A stretch of 64,000 nt of DNA from Orenia metallireducens (GTDB lineage Bacteria; Bacillota; Halanaerobiia; Halobacteroidales; Halobacteroidaceae), in contig NZ_LWDV01000009.1 in NCBI RefSeq assembly GCF_001693735.1, forward strand, positions 294,589 to 358,588. The letters are read 5' to 3'. Shown in pieces: positions 35,983-46,059 of this stretch. The notes beneath the pieces are model-generated. The model was not told the origin of the DNA. It saw nothing but the letters and a program-made list of their open reading frames with translations, and ran no database searches. Position 1 is the stretch's first letter. Each line of letters opens with the position of its first letter. Position numbers and translations under genes: made by a program.

Positions 35983-36378
35983 TTGATGTTTTTAAGAGGA
36001 TATTTGATTTTTTATATAGGTTTTATTTTATCATATCAATGGTTGTTACCACCACACAGATTCAGAGGTAAAGATGGTATTCTTAAATTTATTAAGCAAG
36101 TGGGAGCCATACAGTTTGACACTTTAAACCAAGTTGGATATAATTCTCATCTTGTGCTCCAGTCTAGAGTTGCTAATTATAAAGCATAGCTTCTTCAAGA
36201 GTTATTATATAGAAATCGAAAGTTAGTTGATGGCTGGGATAAGAATATGTCTATCTATTCTATAGATGATTGTTCTTATTTTAGTAGATATCGTCAACAG
36301 GCATATAAGAAATATAAGCACAGGTCTGACCTTACTGAAATACTCCCTATTATCTTAAATTCACCTTTTAAAAGGTGA
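35983..36378 (+). pseudogene. YcaQ-like winged-helix protein, truncated, with in-frame TAG
   Basis: The frame reads QWLLPPHRFRGKDGILKFIKQ.. then GAIQFDTLNQVGYNSHLVL, the N-terminal region of winged-helix (HTH_42) DNA glycosylases. It is broken by TAG at 36187-36189 and resumes in the same frame as LLQELLYRNRKLVDGWDKNMSIY. After ~130 residues it ends in a terminator-like hairpin; complete relatives are ~380 residues. It is a dead 5' fragment. Confidence 0.75.
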
Positions 36379-36385
36379 ATTTTTC
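36357..36385 (+). terminator. Terminator-like hairpin
   Basis: AAATTCACCTTTT pairs with AAAAGGTGAATTT, followed by T residues. It overlaps the end of the YcaQ-like fragment and may mark a deletion junction. Confidence 0.75.
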
Positions 36386-36461
36386 AATCTAAGTTACTTT
36401 AATCATTAGCTTAATTCACCAAAGATAGGGGCTGTTTAAATTTAAAATAAAATTTAATGGG

Positions 36462-36653
36462 GATATTGCGACAGTTTCAAATCTCACACCTCACCCTAAC
36501 CCTCTCCTTATCTAAGGAGAGGGAACAAATTCTTTCTTTTTGCTCTTGCTCCCCTTCTCCTAAGAGTAGGAGAAGGGGACGGGGGATGAGGTGTGGGGTT
36601 TTCTAACTATCAACTTTACACTATACATTGAGGTGAAAAAGTGTCGCAATATC
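36462..36653. repeat. Palindromic mobile-like element, complete
   Basis: It begins GATATTGCGACA (36462-36473) and ends TGTCGCAATATC (36642-36653), perfect 12-bp inverted repeats. The interior holds nested GC-rich inverted repeats (CCTCTCCTT / AAGGAGAGG; CCCCTTCTCCT / AGGAGAAGGGG; CACACCTCACCC facing GATGAGGTGTGG). No gene is inside. Related copies are at 32678, 47200 and 52432. The inner motif resembles CT-rich palindromes known from many bacteria, but the ends look specific. Confidence 0.8.
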
Positions 36654-37549
36654 TATAAAGGTACATTTAAATTTGACTCTAGAGTTATAAATCTGAATAG
36701 ATGTGTTATTATTAAATAAATGGATAATAATGATTTTATACAAGAAGAGGGTAAATTTGAAATAAATATGAATTTCATTAACTTACTAAATTAGAAGAGC
36801 AGGACTTAGTAGTAAGAGGAGTGAATTTAATATAAAAGGTTATCAATTTTGAGGATGAAAGGACTGACAACTAACAGATGAATATAAATAATTTTGAAAA
36901 AGAGATAAATGGAGTGATTTTAGAAAGAGGATACAACTATTATAATAATGGAAATATAGGTGAAGTGTATAAAGATGGAGAGAATGAATATGTTTTTGAA
37001 GTTTATGGAAGTGAAGAGTATGAGGTGGTTGTAGAAATAGCTGGAGATGGGGAGATATTAGATTCTAATTGTAACTGTCCCTATGATTTTGGACTTATAT
37101 GTAAGCACCAAGTAGCAGCTTATTTTGAATTAGGTGATATTTTAAATAATAAAAATACTAGAGAAGAGATAACTAAGAAGCCAGCAATAAAAGAAGTATT
37201 AGAGAGCCTTTGCAAAGAGGAATTAATTGATATTATAGTAGATATAGCTAAAAAAGATTTAAATTTGAAAAAAAATATTATCTTTAGATATTCCAAGGGT
37301 AATGATGGGGATGAACTAGAAAAGTGTCAAAAATTAATGGATGCAATAGTAAGGAAATATACAAAAAGAGAAGGTTTTATCTCATACAGAGAAACCTACT
37401 GGTTTGTAGCTGAGATGGAAGATTTATTAGAAAGGATAAGAGAGAAATATAAAGATAATAAACCTTTATTAGCCTTAGATATTGCCTTTGTAGTATTAGA
37501 CGAAGCCATAGAGGCTTTTCAATATGCAGATGATTCCAATGGTGATATA

Positions 37550-38768
37550 GATTTGTGAATCTAAAATGAAATTTATCCAAAATAATTCCTAGCACCTGCA
37601 CGTTGTTTTATCTTTTCAGGGTTACTATTAGTATAATCAGAAAATATCTTCAATTGGTTTGATAATTCTTCAATGGATGTATAAGCAGACTTATTAGATA
37701 AAAACTTCTTCATCCAATTCCACATATTCTCCTGAGGGTTAAGTTCAGGAGAATATGGAGGTTGGAATAATAGAAATAAATGATCTTTATTTTTGCGAAC
37801 AAATTTCTTTACTAGATCTGCTCTATGAATACTAGCATTATCTAAAAGTACAAAAGTTTTTTCTATACCTCTTTGATGGTCATATTCTAATAATTTTTCT
37901 AAAAAAGAAATAATTTCTGTAGCACAGATTGAAATAGAATCTTTTGTTCCTTTTTTATATTTTTCATAGAGGAAATAGAAATCTCTTAATACTTCAGTAG
38001 CACCTATGATATTAAGACCTTTACGTGTTCCATTCTTTTCAATTATAGTTGGTTGTCCTTTAGGACTCCAACTATAATAATTATTTGATTCTAAGAGAAC
38101 ATTTGTTTCATCTAAAGCCCAAAAAGATATATCGGAAAGAGGTTCAATGATATCTAGTAAATTTTTCGTTTTTTTTTAAACTCTTTTTGTAATTCAGGAT
38201 CTGCTTTAGTAGGTTTATAAAGTCCTCTTTTATAACTGAATCCTAACTTTTTAAGTAATTTTCTAATCATTGAAGAAGAATATTTAGGGCCATATTTATC
38301 TTCAACATATTTAGCAAGTAAAGCACTAGTCCATACATTTTGGATATAACCAAAATCATTAGGTTTTTTATTTACAACTATATATTTAATATCCTTAATG
38401 ATGTCTACTGTTAATTCACTTGGTATATTACCACCACGTTGGTCAATTATATTTAAAGGACTATCGTTCCATTGATTAATATACCTTGTAATAGTAGATC
38501 GAGATTTTCCTAAAGTATCCATGATTATTGTAGTATCAACGCCGTTATAACACATAATAACTGCCATTAATACAGAATTAGTATATTTACTTGAAGTTTC
38601 AGAGGCTAATTGTTGTAATTCTTCAATAGTATATCTGTGTAATGTTTTAACTTCAATGAATTTTCTGCCCATTTATAATAGCTCCTTTATATATAAGTTA
38701 TCTTAATTATAAATCTTTTTGGGCAAGATTAATACTGGAAAATTTCAGTCTAAGTTCACGAGACTATA
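37550..38768 (-). mobile_element. IS630-family insertion sequence
   Basis: About 1.22 kb with related ends (GATTTGTGAATCTA on the left; the complement of the right end reads GTCTCGTGAACTTA). Flanking TA/TATA occurs on both sides (37546-37549 and 38767-38770), as expected for IS630/Tc1-like elements, which duplicate TA. The transposase is in two frames linked by a poly-A frameshift site. Confidence 0.88.
37573..38672 (-). CDS. IS630-family transposase, probable -1 frameshift fusion
   Basis: The first frame (38672 down to 38154, 172 residues) is the helix-turn-helix region (TIIMDTLGKSRSTITRYINQW, KKLGFSYKRG). The second, in the -1 frame and ending at 37573, is the DDE catalytic domain (FWALDETNVLL, VLLDNASIHRA, PPYSPELNPQENMW). 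They overlap at a run of nine A residues on the coding strand (complement of ~38163-38177). This is a typical slippery site for programmed -1 frameshifting in this family, so the enzyme is probably functional. Confidence 0.85.
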
Positions 38769-39864
38769 TAGGTGGTTTTGTTTCAGAAGTAATAGAATCA
38801 ATAGATGAGATTATAGCTAATTCTGAAAATAAAGGTTTAAAGGTAAGGGGAGAAATATTTAAAAGATTGTTAAAAGAAAGTGATAACAAAATATTTGATG
38901 GTTGGGAAGAATATAGAGATAGTATAATTGAAATTTCTGCTAAATTTGCAGATGTTAAAGAGTTTAGAGATAAGCTCAAGTTAAAGATAGAGCACCTAGT
39001 TAGTAAAAATCTTGATAATACTTATCAGAGGTATCATAGTGAAAACTTGCTTCTAATATTATTTGAAATAATAGATGAATATGGCAGTGAAGAAGAGGCA
39101 GCAGAGTTTATAAAAGCAAACCTTAAATTTACAGCCTTTAGAGAGCTGCTTATAGATAGGCTAATAAAAGAGAAAGATTACTCAAAAGTTATAGAGTTGG
39201 CATTAGAGGGAGAAGTAAAAGACCAACAATATTTAGGGCTAGTATCAAAATGGAAAAAGATAAGATATACAGCTTATAAAGAGCTTGGACTTAAAGATGA
39301 ACAAGAGAGATTAGCAAAAGAACTATTCTTTGGTGGTGATTTTGAATATTATAAAGAACTAAAGGAATTACATAAAAGTGATGAAGAAATTTTTTATAAT
39401 CAAATAAAAGAAGAGTTAAAAAATAATAGGGACTGGCATGTGAAAAGAATCTATCTTAAGCTGATAGTTGAAAAGGAGGATTTAGCTGCGTTAATGGAAT
39501 TTGTAAGAGAGAATCCAAGAACTATCGAAAATTATGCAGAGATGTTAGTAGATAGATATGAAGATGAGGTTATAGAGATTTATAAAGATTTTATAAAAGT
39601 TGAAGCTAATTCTGCTTCAACTAGAAAGATGTATCAAAAGGTATGTAAAAAGCTTAAAAATTATAAAAATATTGCAGGTAAAGAAGATTTAAAAGAGCTG
39701 ATAAATGAGTTAAGTGTTATTTATAAAAGAAGACCAGCCTTCTTAGATGAATTAGGAAAGGTTAAGTAAAGGGTATAATAAATTAGTAGAAGCAGACACT
39801 AAAAGTAGTTGCTTAATTAAAGTTGCAAGTTAATATGAAATAAGAAAGGAGAAGAAGAGATACT

Positions 39865-41340
39865 ATGACAAAGGTACAAGCACCAATAGAAACAGGATGG
39901 AACTTAGAGAACAGTTATGCAAATTTGCCGAAATTATTTTTTAGTAATATCAATCCAACACCTGTATCTTCACCTAAGTTGATTATTCTAAATTACCCTT
40001 TGGCAAAATCTCTAGGGTTAAATATAGAAGAGCTACAAAGTGAAGAGGGGGTGGAGGTCTTTGCTGGTAATAGAGTCCCTGAAGGTGCTATCCCCCTTGC
40101 TCAAGCTTATGCGGGGCATCAATTTGGTCATTTTACGAGGTTAGGGGATGGTCGAGCTTTGTTGATTGGTGAACAGATTACCCCTTCAGGTAAACGCTTT
40201 GACATTCAGCTTAAGGGTTCAGGTAGAACACCCTATTCCCGTGGCGGTGATGGTCGAGCTACACTTGGACCGATGTTACGAGAATACATCATCAGTGAAG
40301 CGATGTATGGCCTTGGTATTCCTACTACCCGTAGTTTGGCAGTAGTGACAACTGGTGAGATGGTAAGGCGTGAAACTGAGTTGCCTGGTGCAATTCTAAC
40401 TAGGGTGGCTGCTAGCCATTTACGAATTGGAACCTTTCAATATGCTGCAAATTGGGGTACTAAGGAGGAACTTGAGATTTTAGCTGACTATGCAATAAAG
40501 CGCCATTTCCCACAGATTAAAGATGATGATAATAAATACCTTGCTTTACTTCAAGAAGTGATTAAGGCTCAGGCAGAGTTGATTGCCAAATGGCAACTAG
40601 TTGGCTTTATCCATGGGGTGATGAATACTGACAATATGACCATTAGTGGAGAGACTATCGATTATGGTCCTTGTGCCTTTATGGATACCTATGATCCAGA
40701 AACAGTCTTTAGTTCTATTGACCGTAGAGGTCGCTATGCTTATAAAAACCAGCCTCCTATTGGTCAGTGGAATCTTGCACGATTTGCTGAAGCCCTTCTA
40801 CCCCTGCTTCATGATGATCAGAAGGAAGCCATTAAGTTAGCCGAGGATGTACTTGCAGATTTTATTAAATTATATAATAGAAATTGGCTAGCAGGAATGA
40901 GAAAAAAATTAGGAATATTTAATGAAGAGGCAGAGGATGGAGACCTTATTGAGAAGCTTCTTAGTATAATGGAGGAGTATGATTTAGACTATACCAATAC
41001 TTTCTTGGGATTAACCTTTGATAAATTGGAGGATAGTGACTTGTATGATAACACAGAATTTGCCCAGTGGTATGAAAGATGGCAAAAGAGGCTAGATAGG
41101 CAGCAAGAGTCAAAAGAATCCTCCCATCAATTGATGAAAAAGAACAATCCTGCATTAATTCCTCGCAATCATCGAGTAGAAGAGGCACTAGAAGCTGCAG
41201 TCAAAGAAGGAGATTATAGTGTGATGGAGCACTTCCTTGAGGTTCTTGAAGATCCTTATGCCCATTCTTCTGAACAAGAGAAATATTCTATACCGCCTGA
41301 GCCATCAGAGATTCCTTATCGAACTTTTTGTGGCACCTGA
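39865..41340 (+). CDS. selO: Protein adenylyltransferase SelO
   Basis: SelO is a pseudokinase that transfers AMP to proteins (AMPylation) and is linked to redox stress. The 491 residues include [62 protein letters not shown] (inverted catalytic loop with Asp) and the C-terminal PYRTFCGT. Eukaryotic SelO has selenocysteine near the C-terminus; here it is Cys. GGAGAAG precedes the ATG. It is monocistronic with a terminator after it. Confidence 0.96.
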   Translation: MTKVQAPIETGWNLENSYANLPKLFFSNINPTPVSSPKLIILNYPLAKSLGLNIEELQSEEGVEVFAGNRVPEGAIPLAQAYAGHQFGHFTRLGDGRALLIGEQITPSGKRFDIQLKGSGRTPYSRGGDGRATLGPMLREYIISEAMYGLGIPTTRSLAVVTTGEMVRRETELPGAILTRVAASHLRIGTFQYAANWGTKEELEILADYAIKRHFPQIKDDDNKYLALLQEVIKAQAELIAKWQLVGFIHGVMNTDNMTISGETIDYGPCAFMDTYDPETVFSSIDRRGRYAYKNQPPIGQWNLARFAEALLPLLHDDQKEAIKLAEDVLADFIKLYNRNWLAGMRKKLGIFNEEAEDGDLIEKLLSIMEEYDLDYTNTFLGLTFDKLEDSDLYDNTEFAQWYERWQKRLDRQQESKESSHQLMKKNNPALIPRNHRVEEALEAAVKEGDYSVMEHFLEVLEDPYAHSSEQEKYSIPPEPSEIPYRTFCGT

Positions 41341-41350
41341 TTTCAAGGTT

Positions 41351-41387
41351 TTATCGATAGAAAGCCAGATGGTTTTCTGTCGATATC
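41351..41387 (+). terminator. Terminator of selO
   Basis: TATCGATAGAAA and TTTCTGTCGATA pair with one mismatch around a short loop. The following T tract is weak (TCTTT). Confidence 0.65.
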
Positions 41388-41559
41388 TTTAATGAAACTA
41401 ATTACTGACTAAATTTCGATAACTATATCATAAGCATTATGTTATAATGAAAATAACATTACTAAGATAGGAAGTTTAACAAAATGTGTCGTTTAAACCC
41501 ACGAGTAGATAGGTTGTATTCAGCCATCACGGAAAGCCCATTTTAGGCTTGGGGGGATT

Positions 41560-41729
41560 TTGCTTTTAAAAAATTATTCGGTAGTGAAGAGGGAAGAAAA
41601 GAAGGTATAGAAAAAGGAAAAAAGAAATGGTAAATAATTTACTTAAATTAAGAATAGGGATGAATAAAATAGTTGAAGCAAGGAGATTATCTAAGCAGGA
41701 AATACAAAAGATAAAAGATAACCTATAAA
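41560..41729 (+). pseudogene. Rpn/PD-(D/E)XK transposase-like C-terminal remnant
   Basis: One frame reads FGSEEGRKEGIEKGKKKW and the next continues MVNNLLKLRIGMNK and ARRLSKQEIQKIKDNL. This is the Glu/Lys/Gly-repeat tail of Rpn-family (recombination-promoting nuclease-like) proteins, broken by a frameshift and lacking the nuclease domain. A second remnant of the same tail is at 57716-57907. A hairpin (AAAGCCC..GGCTTGGGG near 41537-41556) lies just upstream. Confidence 0.65.
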
Positions 41730-41742
41730 AGGGTTATCTTTT
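41712..41742 (+). terminator. Terminator after the Rpn remnant
   Basis: AAAAGATAACC pairs with GGTTATCTTTTT around a short A-rich loop. Confidence 0.85.
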
Positions 41743-42093
41743 TCTTATAAAGGCTTACTTTTATTATTTTCGAGAATGATAAGGAAGACTTTAAACTAAT
41801 TAAGAAAACCTACAATAATTTAATAGTAGATAGAATTAAACTGCTATTAAATTAATCCTTGATATCATATTAGATATGGAGGATTATAGCTGATGGATGT
41901 CTACTTAATAAGAGAATCAATAATGACAATTACTCTCAAAACTTTTAATTTCTCCTTGATTTAAAACTTAAATCCTAGTAAAATAATTATAGTTAACCAG
42001 ATAGCTTTAAATCAGCTTTTAAATGAGTATTCGTTATTGTAGTTCACATTTATATATTATTAGTAATACACATTAATTAGGAGGAGAGTAGTT
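41743..42093. other. Gene-free spacer before dapF
   Basis: AT-rich DNA with no supported frame and no lysine riboswitch recognised. GGAGGAGAG at 42080-42088 is the dapF ribosome binding site. Confidence 0.45.
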
Positions 42094-42936
42094 ATGAAAT
42101 TTACAAAGATGCATGGATTAGGCAATGATTTTGTATTAATTGATTGTATTGAGAAGGAAGTAGAGAATCCATCTCAATTGGCTAAAGAGATGTGTGATAG
42201 AAACTTTGGGATTGGAGCAGATGGATTGGTATTAATCTTACCATCAGATTTAGCCGAAGCTGACTATAGAATGAGAATCTTCAATCCAGATGGTAGTGAA
42301 CCACAGATGTGTGGAAATGCAATCAGATGCTTTGCTAAGTACCTTTATGAAAGAGGATTAACAGAGAAGACTAACCTTAATATAGAGACTTTGGCTGGAA
42401 TGATTAGACCTGAACTAATCTTAAAGGATGGAGCAGTAGAGCTCGTTAAGGTTGATATGGGAGAGCCTATCTTAAGAAGAAGTGAAATCCCAATGGTAGG
42501 TGGTGACCAGGAGCAAGTAATCAAAGAAAAGTTAGTAGTTGGTACTGAGACCTTTGAGGTGACTACTGTATCTATGGGTAACCCCCATTGCGTTATCTTC
42601 GTAGATGATATTGAGAAGATCGAATTGAACAATTGGGGACCTCAAATTGAGACCCATGAAGTATTCCCAGAGGATATCAATGTAGAGTTTATCGAAGTCT
42701 TAAATAAGGATGAGATTGAAATGAGAGTTTGGGAACGTGGAGCAGGGATTACTTTAGCCTGTGGAACTGGGGCATGTGCTTCTACAGTAGCTTCTATCTT
42801 AAATGAATATACCAATCGTAAAATTACTGTTCATTTAGCAGGTGGAGACTTAGTAATTGAATGGGCAGAGGATAATAACCGGGTTTATATGAGTGGACCT
42901 GCTACTGAGGTCTTTGTAGGAGAATGGAAACTATAA
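42094..42936 (+). CDS. dapF: Diaminopimelate epimerase
   Basis: DapF interconverts LL- and meso-diaminopimelate for lysine and peptidoglycan. The 280 residues start MKFTKMHGLGNDFVLID and contain both catalytic cysteines: PQMCGNAIRCFAKY (about residue 73) and LACGTGACAS (about 220). GPQIETH and FPEDINVEF are also typical. GGAGGAGAG precedes the ATG. It stands alone here, without other dap genes. Confidence 0.98.
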   Translation: MKFTKMHGLGNDFVLIDCIEKEVENPSQLAKEMCDRNFGIGADGLVLILPSDLAEADYRMRIFNPDGSEPQMCGNAIRCFAKYLYERGLTEKTNLNIETLAGMIRPELILKDGAVELVKVDMGEPILRRSEIPMVGGDQEQVIKEKLVVGTETFEVTTVSMGNPHCVIFVDDIEKIELNNWGPQIETHEVFPEDINVEFIEVLNKDEIEMRVWERGAGITLACGTGACASTVASILNEYTNRKITVHLAGGDLVIEWAEDNNRVYMSGPATEVFVGEWKL

Positions 42937-43057
42937 AAAGTAGAGAATTAATATTAAATCAAGTTTTCATTATGAAAGAATAAAGACTTATTTGATTACG
43001 AATAGTTTTGTTTTTTTTAAAACTATAAGGGAGAATGGAAATTATAAGCTAAATTCT

Positions 43058-43087
43058 TAGAGCAGATTATAGTAGTCTGCTCTTTTT
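43058..43087 (+). terminator. Terminator downstream of dapF
   Basis: AGAGCAGATTA pairs with TAGTCTGCTCT, followed by T residues. It lies ~120 bases after dapF; the 42937-43057 stretch holds no gene. A second gene-free run continues to 43264. Confidence 0.8.
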
Positions 43088-43264
43088 CAATTTTTATTAG
43101 AATGTTGATTACTCTTCACTTTTCATTAGCAACTTATTACTATCTATAAAGAGTTGAAAATTAGAGTGATAAATGAGATAATTAAAAAATAGTCTGCGAA
43201 TTTAACTAGAGTTAATTTTTGATAAGGAAACCTATTATACATTGAGTAGAGAGGAGTTTAGAAG

Positions 43265-44989
43265 ATGAAGAAGACTAGGAGTTTAAAATTAGTGGTAGCT
43301 GTACTTTTGATTATAAGCTTGATTTTAACAGCTTGTGGTGAAAAGGAGTTTACCGAGAATGAGAAGTCGAGTAGAGATGACAAGTATGGAGGGACTTTAA
43401 TTACTGCTGGTTTATTGAGTGATCCAGGAAGTTTTAATCCAATAACTAGCTCTGAACATTCAGAAATTGCTGGTATAGTTTTAGAGAGTCTAACTGACTT
43501 TAATCCTGAAACCTTAAAGATAGAGCCAGAGTTGGCTAAAAGTTGGGAAGTAAGCAATGATGGTCTAGAATGGACTTTTTATTTAAGAGAGAATGTCAAA
43601 TGGCATGATGGAGAGCCTTTTAGTGCTGATGATATAATCTTTACCTATGATATAATCTATGATGAGAATATTCCTAACAGTGCCAAGGATGGAATGATTA
43701 TCGGAGGTGAAAAGATCAAAGTAGTAAAGGTAGATGATTATACTGTAAAGCTGATTCTACCTCAACCTTATGCACCTCTGTTAAGCCAATTGGATGGTTT
43801 TGTGATCTTACCTAAGCACAAGCTATATCAGATATGGAAAGAAGGGAAGTTCAATCAAAGTTGGGGAATAGATACTAAGGTAAGTGAAATTGTAGGAACT
43901 GGTCCTTATAAATTTGTTGATTATAAGGTTGGTGAAAGGCTTGTCTTTGAGCGTAACCCATATTATTGGAAGAAGGACCAAGAAGGTAATCAACTGCCTT
44001 ATATTGATCGTGTAGTTCGTCAGATTGCAGGAAGTAGAGAGACTCAGGTGCTCAAATTTGAAAAAGGGGAGACCCATGTTGTAGGAATTAAGAATAGTGA
44101 TTATAGTAGAATGAAGGTAATGGAGGATGAAAAGAACTTTACCTTATATGATGCTGGACCAACTTGGTTTAAATCACTGATCTCCTTTAATCAGAATCCT
44201 AATAATCCCAATTTAAAGGAAGAGCCTTGGAAGTATAAGTGGTTTACCAATGTTCATTTTAGAAGGGCGGCTGCTTATGCAGTAGATAGAGAGACTATTA
44301 TCAATCAGGTCTATGCTGGTTTTGGTCAGCCTGACTTTAATGCAGTCAGTGCCCCTAATAAGCGATTCCTAAATCCTAATGTTAGAAAGTACCCTTATGA
44401 CTTAGCTAAAGCTAGAGAAGAACTAAAACAGGGTGGCTTTAGCTGGAATAATCAAGGTCAGTTAATAGATCAAGATGGTCGAGTTGTAGAGTTCACCTTT
44501 GTAACTAATGCTGGTAATGAATTAAGTGAGGCTAATTTAAATATTATCGCCAATGGCTGGAAAGAGCTAGGGATGGTTGTACATGCTACACCTATTGACT
44601 TTAGTAAACTGGTCAGGCAACTTACCAGTGAATATACTTGGGATTCTTTCTTCCTCTATTTTAATGGAAGCCCAGAGCCAAATAGTGGTTCTAATGTTTG
44701 GAAGTCTAGTGGAAATCTCCATATGTGGAATCCAAAGCAGAAAGAACCAGCTACCCAGTGGGAGGCAAGAATAGATGAACTCTTCTTAAAGGCTGCTACT
44801 ACTTCTAACTATGAAGAGCGTAAGAAGTATTATGATCAGTGGCAAGAGATTATAGCAGAGCAGGTTCCAGTTATCTTTACAGCAGTTCCTGATGCAATCT
44901 ATGGTGTTAGAAATACTCTAAAAAATGTAAGTTCCAATGCCTTAGGTGGGGTATTGTGGAATTTAGAAGAGCTCTACTTGGAAAAATAG
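43265..44989 (+). CDS. Peptide/oligosaccharide ABC transporter substrate-binding lipoprotein
   Basis: A 574-residue SBP_bac_5 family protein. The signal peptide ends in LTAC (lipidated Cys24). Family landmarks are WEVSNDGLEWTFYLRENVKWHDGEPFSADD, GTGPYKFVDYKVGERLVFERN, and FRRAAAYAVDRETI. It captures peptides, nickel chelates or oligosaccharides; the ligand is not readable. GAGAGGAG precedes the ATG. It heads a three-gene unit with two permeases; no ATPase genes follow. Confidence 0.93.
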   Translation: MKKTRSLKLVVAVLLIISLILTACGEKEFTENEKSSRDDKYGGTLITAGLLSDPGSFNPITSSEHSEIAGIVLESLTDFNPETLKIEPELAKSWEVSNDGLEWTFYLRENVKWHDGEPFSADDIIFTYDIIYDENIPNSAKDGMIIGGEKIKVVKVDDYTVKLILPQPYAPLLSQLDGFVILPKHKLYQIWKEGKFNQSWGIDTKVSEIVGTGPYKFVDYKVGERLVFERNPYYWKKDQEGNQLPYIDRVVRQIAGSRETQVLKFEKGETHVVGIKNSDYSRMKVMEDEKNFTLYDAGPTWFKSLISFNQNPNNPNLKEEPWKYKWFTNVHFRRAAAYAVDRETIINQVYAGFGQPDFNAVSAPNKRFLNPNVRKYPYDLAKAREELKQGGFSWNNQGQLIDQDGRVVEFTFVTNAGNELSEANLNIIANGWKELGMVVHATPIDFSKLVRQLTSEYTWDSFFLYFNGSPEPNSGSNVWKSSGNLHMWNPKQKEPATQWEARIDELFLKAATTSNYEERKKYYDQWQEIIAEQVPVIFTAVPDAIYGVRNTLKNVSSNALGGVLWNLEELYLEK

Positions 44990-45002
44990 AAGATAATCTT
45001 TA

Positions 45003-45040
45003 AAGAGGGTGGCTGCTTAATTGGTCACCCTCCTCCCTTT
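45003..45040 (+). terminator. Intercistronic hairpin after the substrate-binding gene
   Basis: GAGGGTG (45005-45011) pairs with CACCCTC around a 13-base loop. It lies between the binding protein and its permeases and may act as an mRNA-stability element or partial terminator, keeping binding-protein levels above permease levels. Confidence 0.6.
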
Positions 45041-45076
45041 GTAGTATTTATTCTAAATTATGAGAGGAGTGACAGG

Positions 45077-46045
45077 ATGTTAACTTATATATCTAAGAGG
45101 CTACTACAGGTAATTCCATTATTACTGATAATTTCAATGGTTAGCTTCTTTATAATGCAATTTACTCCAGGGGATTATCTTGAGACCTTAAAGATGAATC
45201 CAGATATCTCAAAAGAGCTAATCAATGATTTGAAGGTCAAGTACGGTTTAGATAAGGGTCCTGTAGAACAGTACTTTCGGTGGCTTTGGAGAGTATTGCA
45301 TTTAGACTTTGGTAGGTCCTTTAAATGGAATGCCCCAGTAACAGATGTTATGGGTAGTAGGTTATTAAATACCTTAATCCTATCCTTAGCTGCTATGGTG
45401 ATTAGTTGGGGGATGGCTATACCAATTGGAGTGCATTCAGCAGTCAAGAAGTATAGCTGGAGTGATAATATTCTAGGTGTTTTTGCTTTTATAGGATTAT
45501 CGATTCCTAACTTCTTTTTTGCATTATTATTATTATTTCTGATAGTGAAGTTCGATATCAACCTACCTATCGGTGGAATGACCAGTGTTGATTATGAATG
45601 GCTAAGTCCTTGGGAGAAAGTTATTGATGTATTAAAGCATCTTTTAGTTCCTGCTATTGTATTAGGGACTGCATCAGTAGCTGGATTGATGCGCCAGATG
45701 AGAGGGCAGATGATAGATGTAATGAGAGAAGATTATATTAGAACAGCTCGGGCTAAAGGTTTGCAGGAAAGAAGAATTATTTATAAGCATGCCTTTAGAA
45801 ATGCGATTAACCCTCTAATAACTATCTTTGGCTTTCAATTAAGTGGACTCTTAAGTGGAGCAGCCTTAACAGAGATTGTAACTGCTTGGCCAGGGATGGG
45901 GAGGATGATGCTAGAAGCTGTTAGAGCAAAGGATATCTATCTAGTAATGGCAGGGCTGATGATGGGGAGTTTATTATTGATAATTGGAAATTTAGTTGCT
46001 GATATATTATTATCTCTGGTAGATCCTAGGATTAGATATGATTAA
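45077..46045 (+). CDS. dppB: Peptide ABC transporter permease, DppB/OppB type
   Basis: A 322-residue membrane protein with six helices. The N-terminus MLTYISKRLLQVIPLLLIIS, FFIMQFTPGD, and the ATPase-coupling loop REDYIRTARAKGLQERRII are diagnostic. PGMGRMMLEAV near the C-terminus is also typical. GAGAGGAG precedes the ATG. It pairs with the DppC-like permease 14 bases downstream. Confidence 0.94.
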   Translation: MLTYISKRLLQVIPLLLIISMVSFFIMQFTPGDYLETLKMNPDISKELINDLKVKYGLDKGPVEQYFRWLWRVLHLDFGRSFKWNAPVTDVMGSRLLNTLILSLAAMVISWGMAIPIGVHSAVKKYSWSDNILGVFAFIGLSIPNFFFALLLLFLIVKFDINLPIGGMTSVDYEWLSPWEKVIDVLKHLLVPAIVLGTASVAGLMRQMRGQMIDVMREDYIRTARAKGLQERRIIYKHAFRNAINPLITIFGFQLSGLLSGAALTEIVTAWPGMGRMMLEAVRAKDIYLVMAGLMMGSLLLIIGNLVADILLSLVDPRIRYD

Positions 46046-46059
46046 AGGGGTGAAGAAGA

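Larger units (their letters stand above)
36878..39769 (+). pseudogene. SWIM zinc-finger protein gene split by an IS630 element
   Basis: Part one (36878-37549, 224 codons) has SNCNCPYDFGLICKHQV, a CxCx8CxH SWIM finger. Part two (38771-39769) continues in frame as GGFVSEVIESIDEII and is helical and repeat-like. Removing the IS and one target duplicate joins ...NGDI to GGFV.. without loss and gives 556 residues. SWIM fingers bind nucleic acid or protein and the long helical C-terminus fits the SWIM-protein family of bacterial genomes. The insertion inactivates the gene, though an N-terminal product could still be made. Confidence 0.88.

Noticed and set aside
36480-36600. Alternating CT-rich and GA-rich blocks looking like a CRISPR or simple repeat
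   Set aside because: The blocks are nested inverted repeats within one palindromic element, not regularly spaced direct repeats with unique spacers.
41480-41560. Riboswitch before the Rpn remnant (CACGGAAAGCCC hairpin)
   Set aside because: Only one short hairpin is visible and no known aptamer core was recognised.
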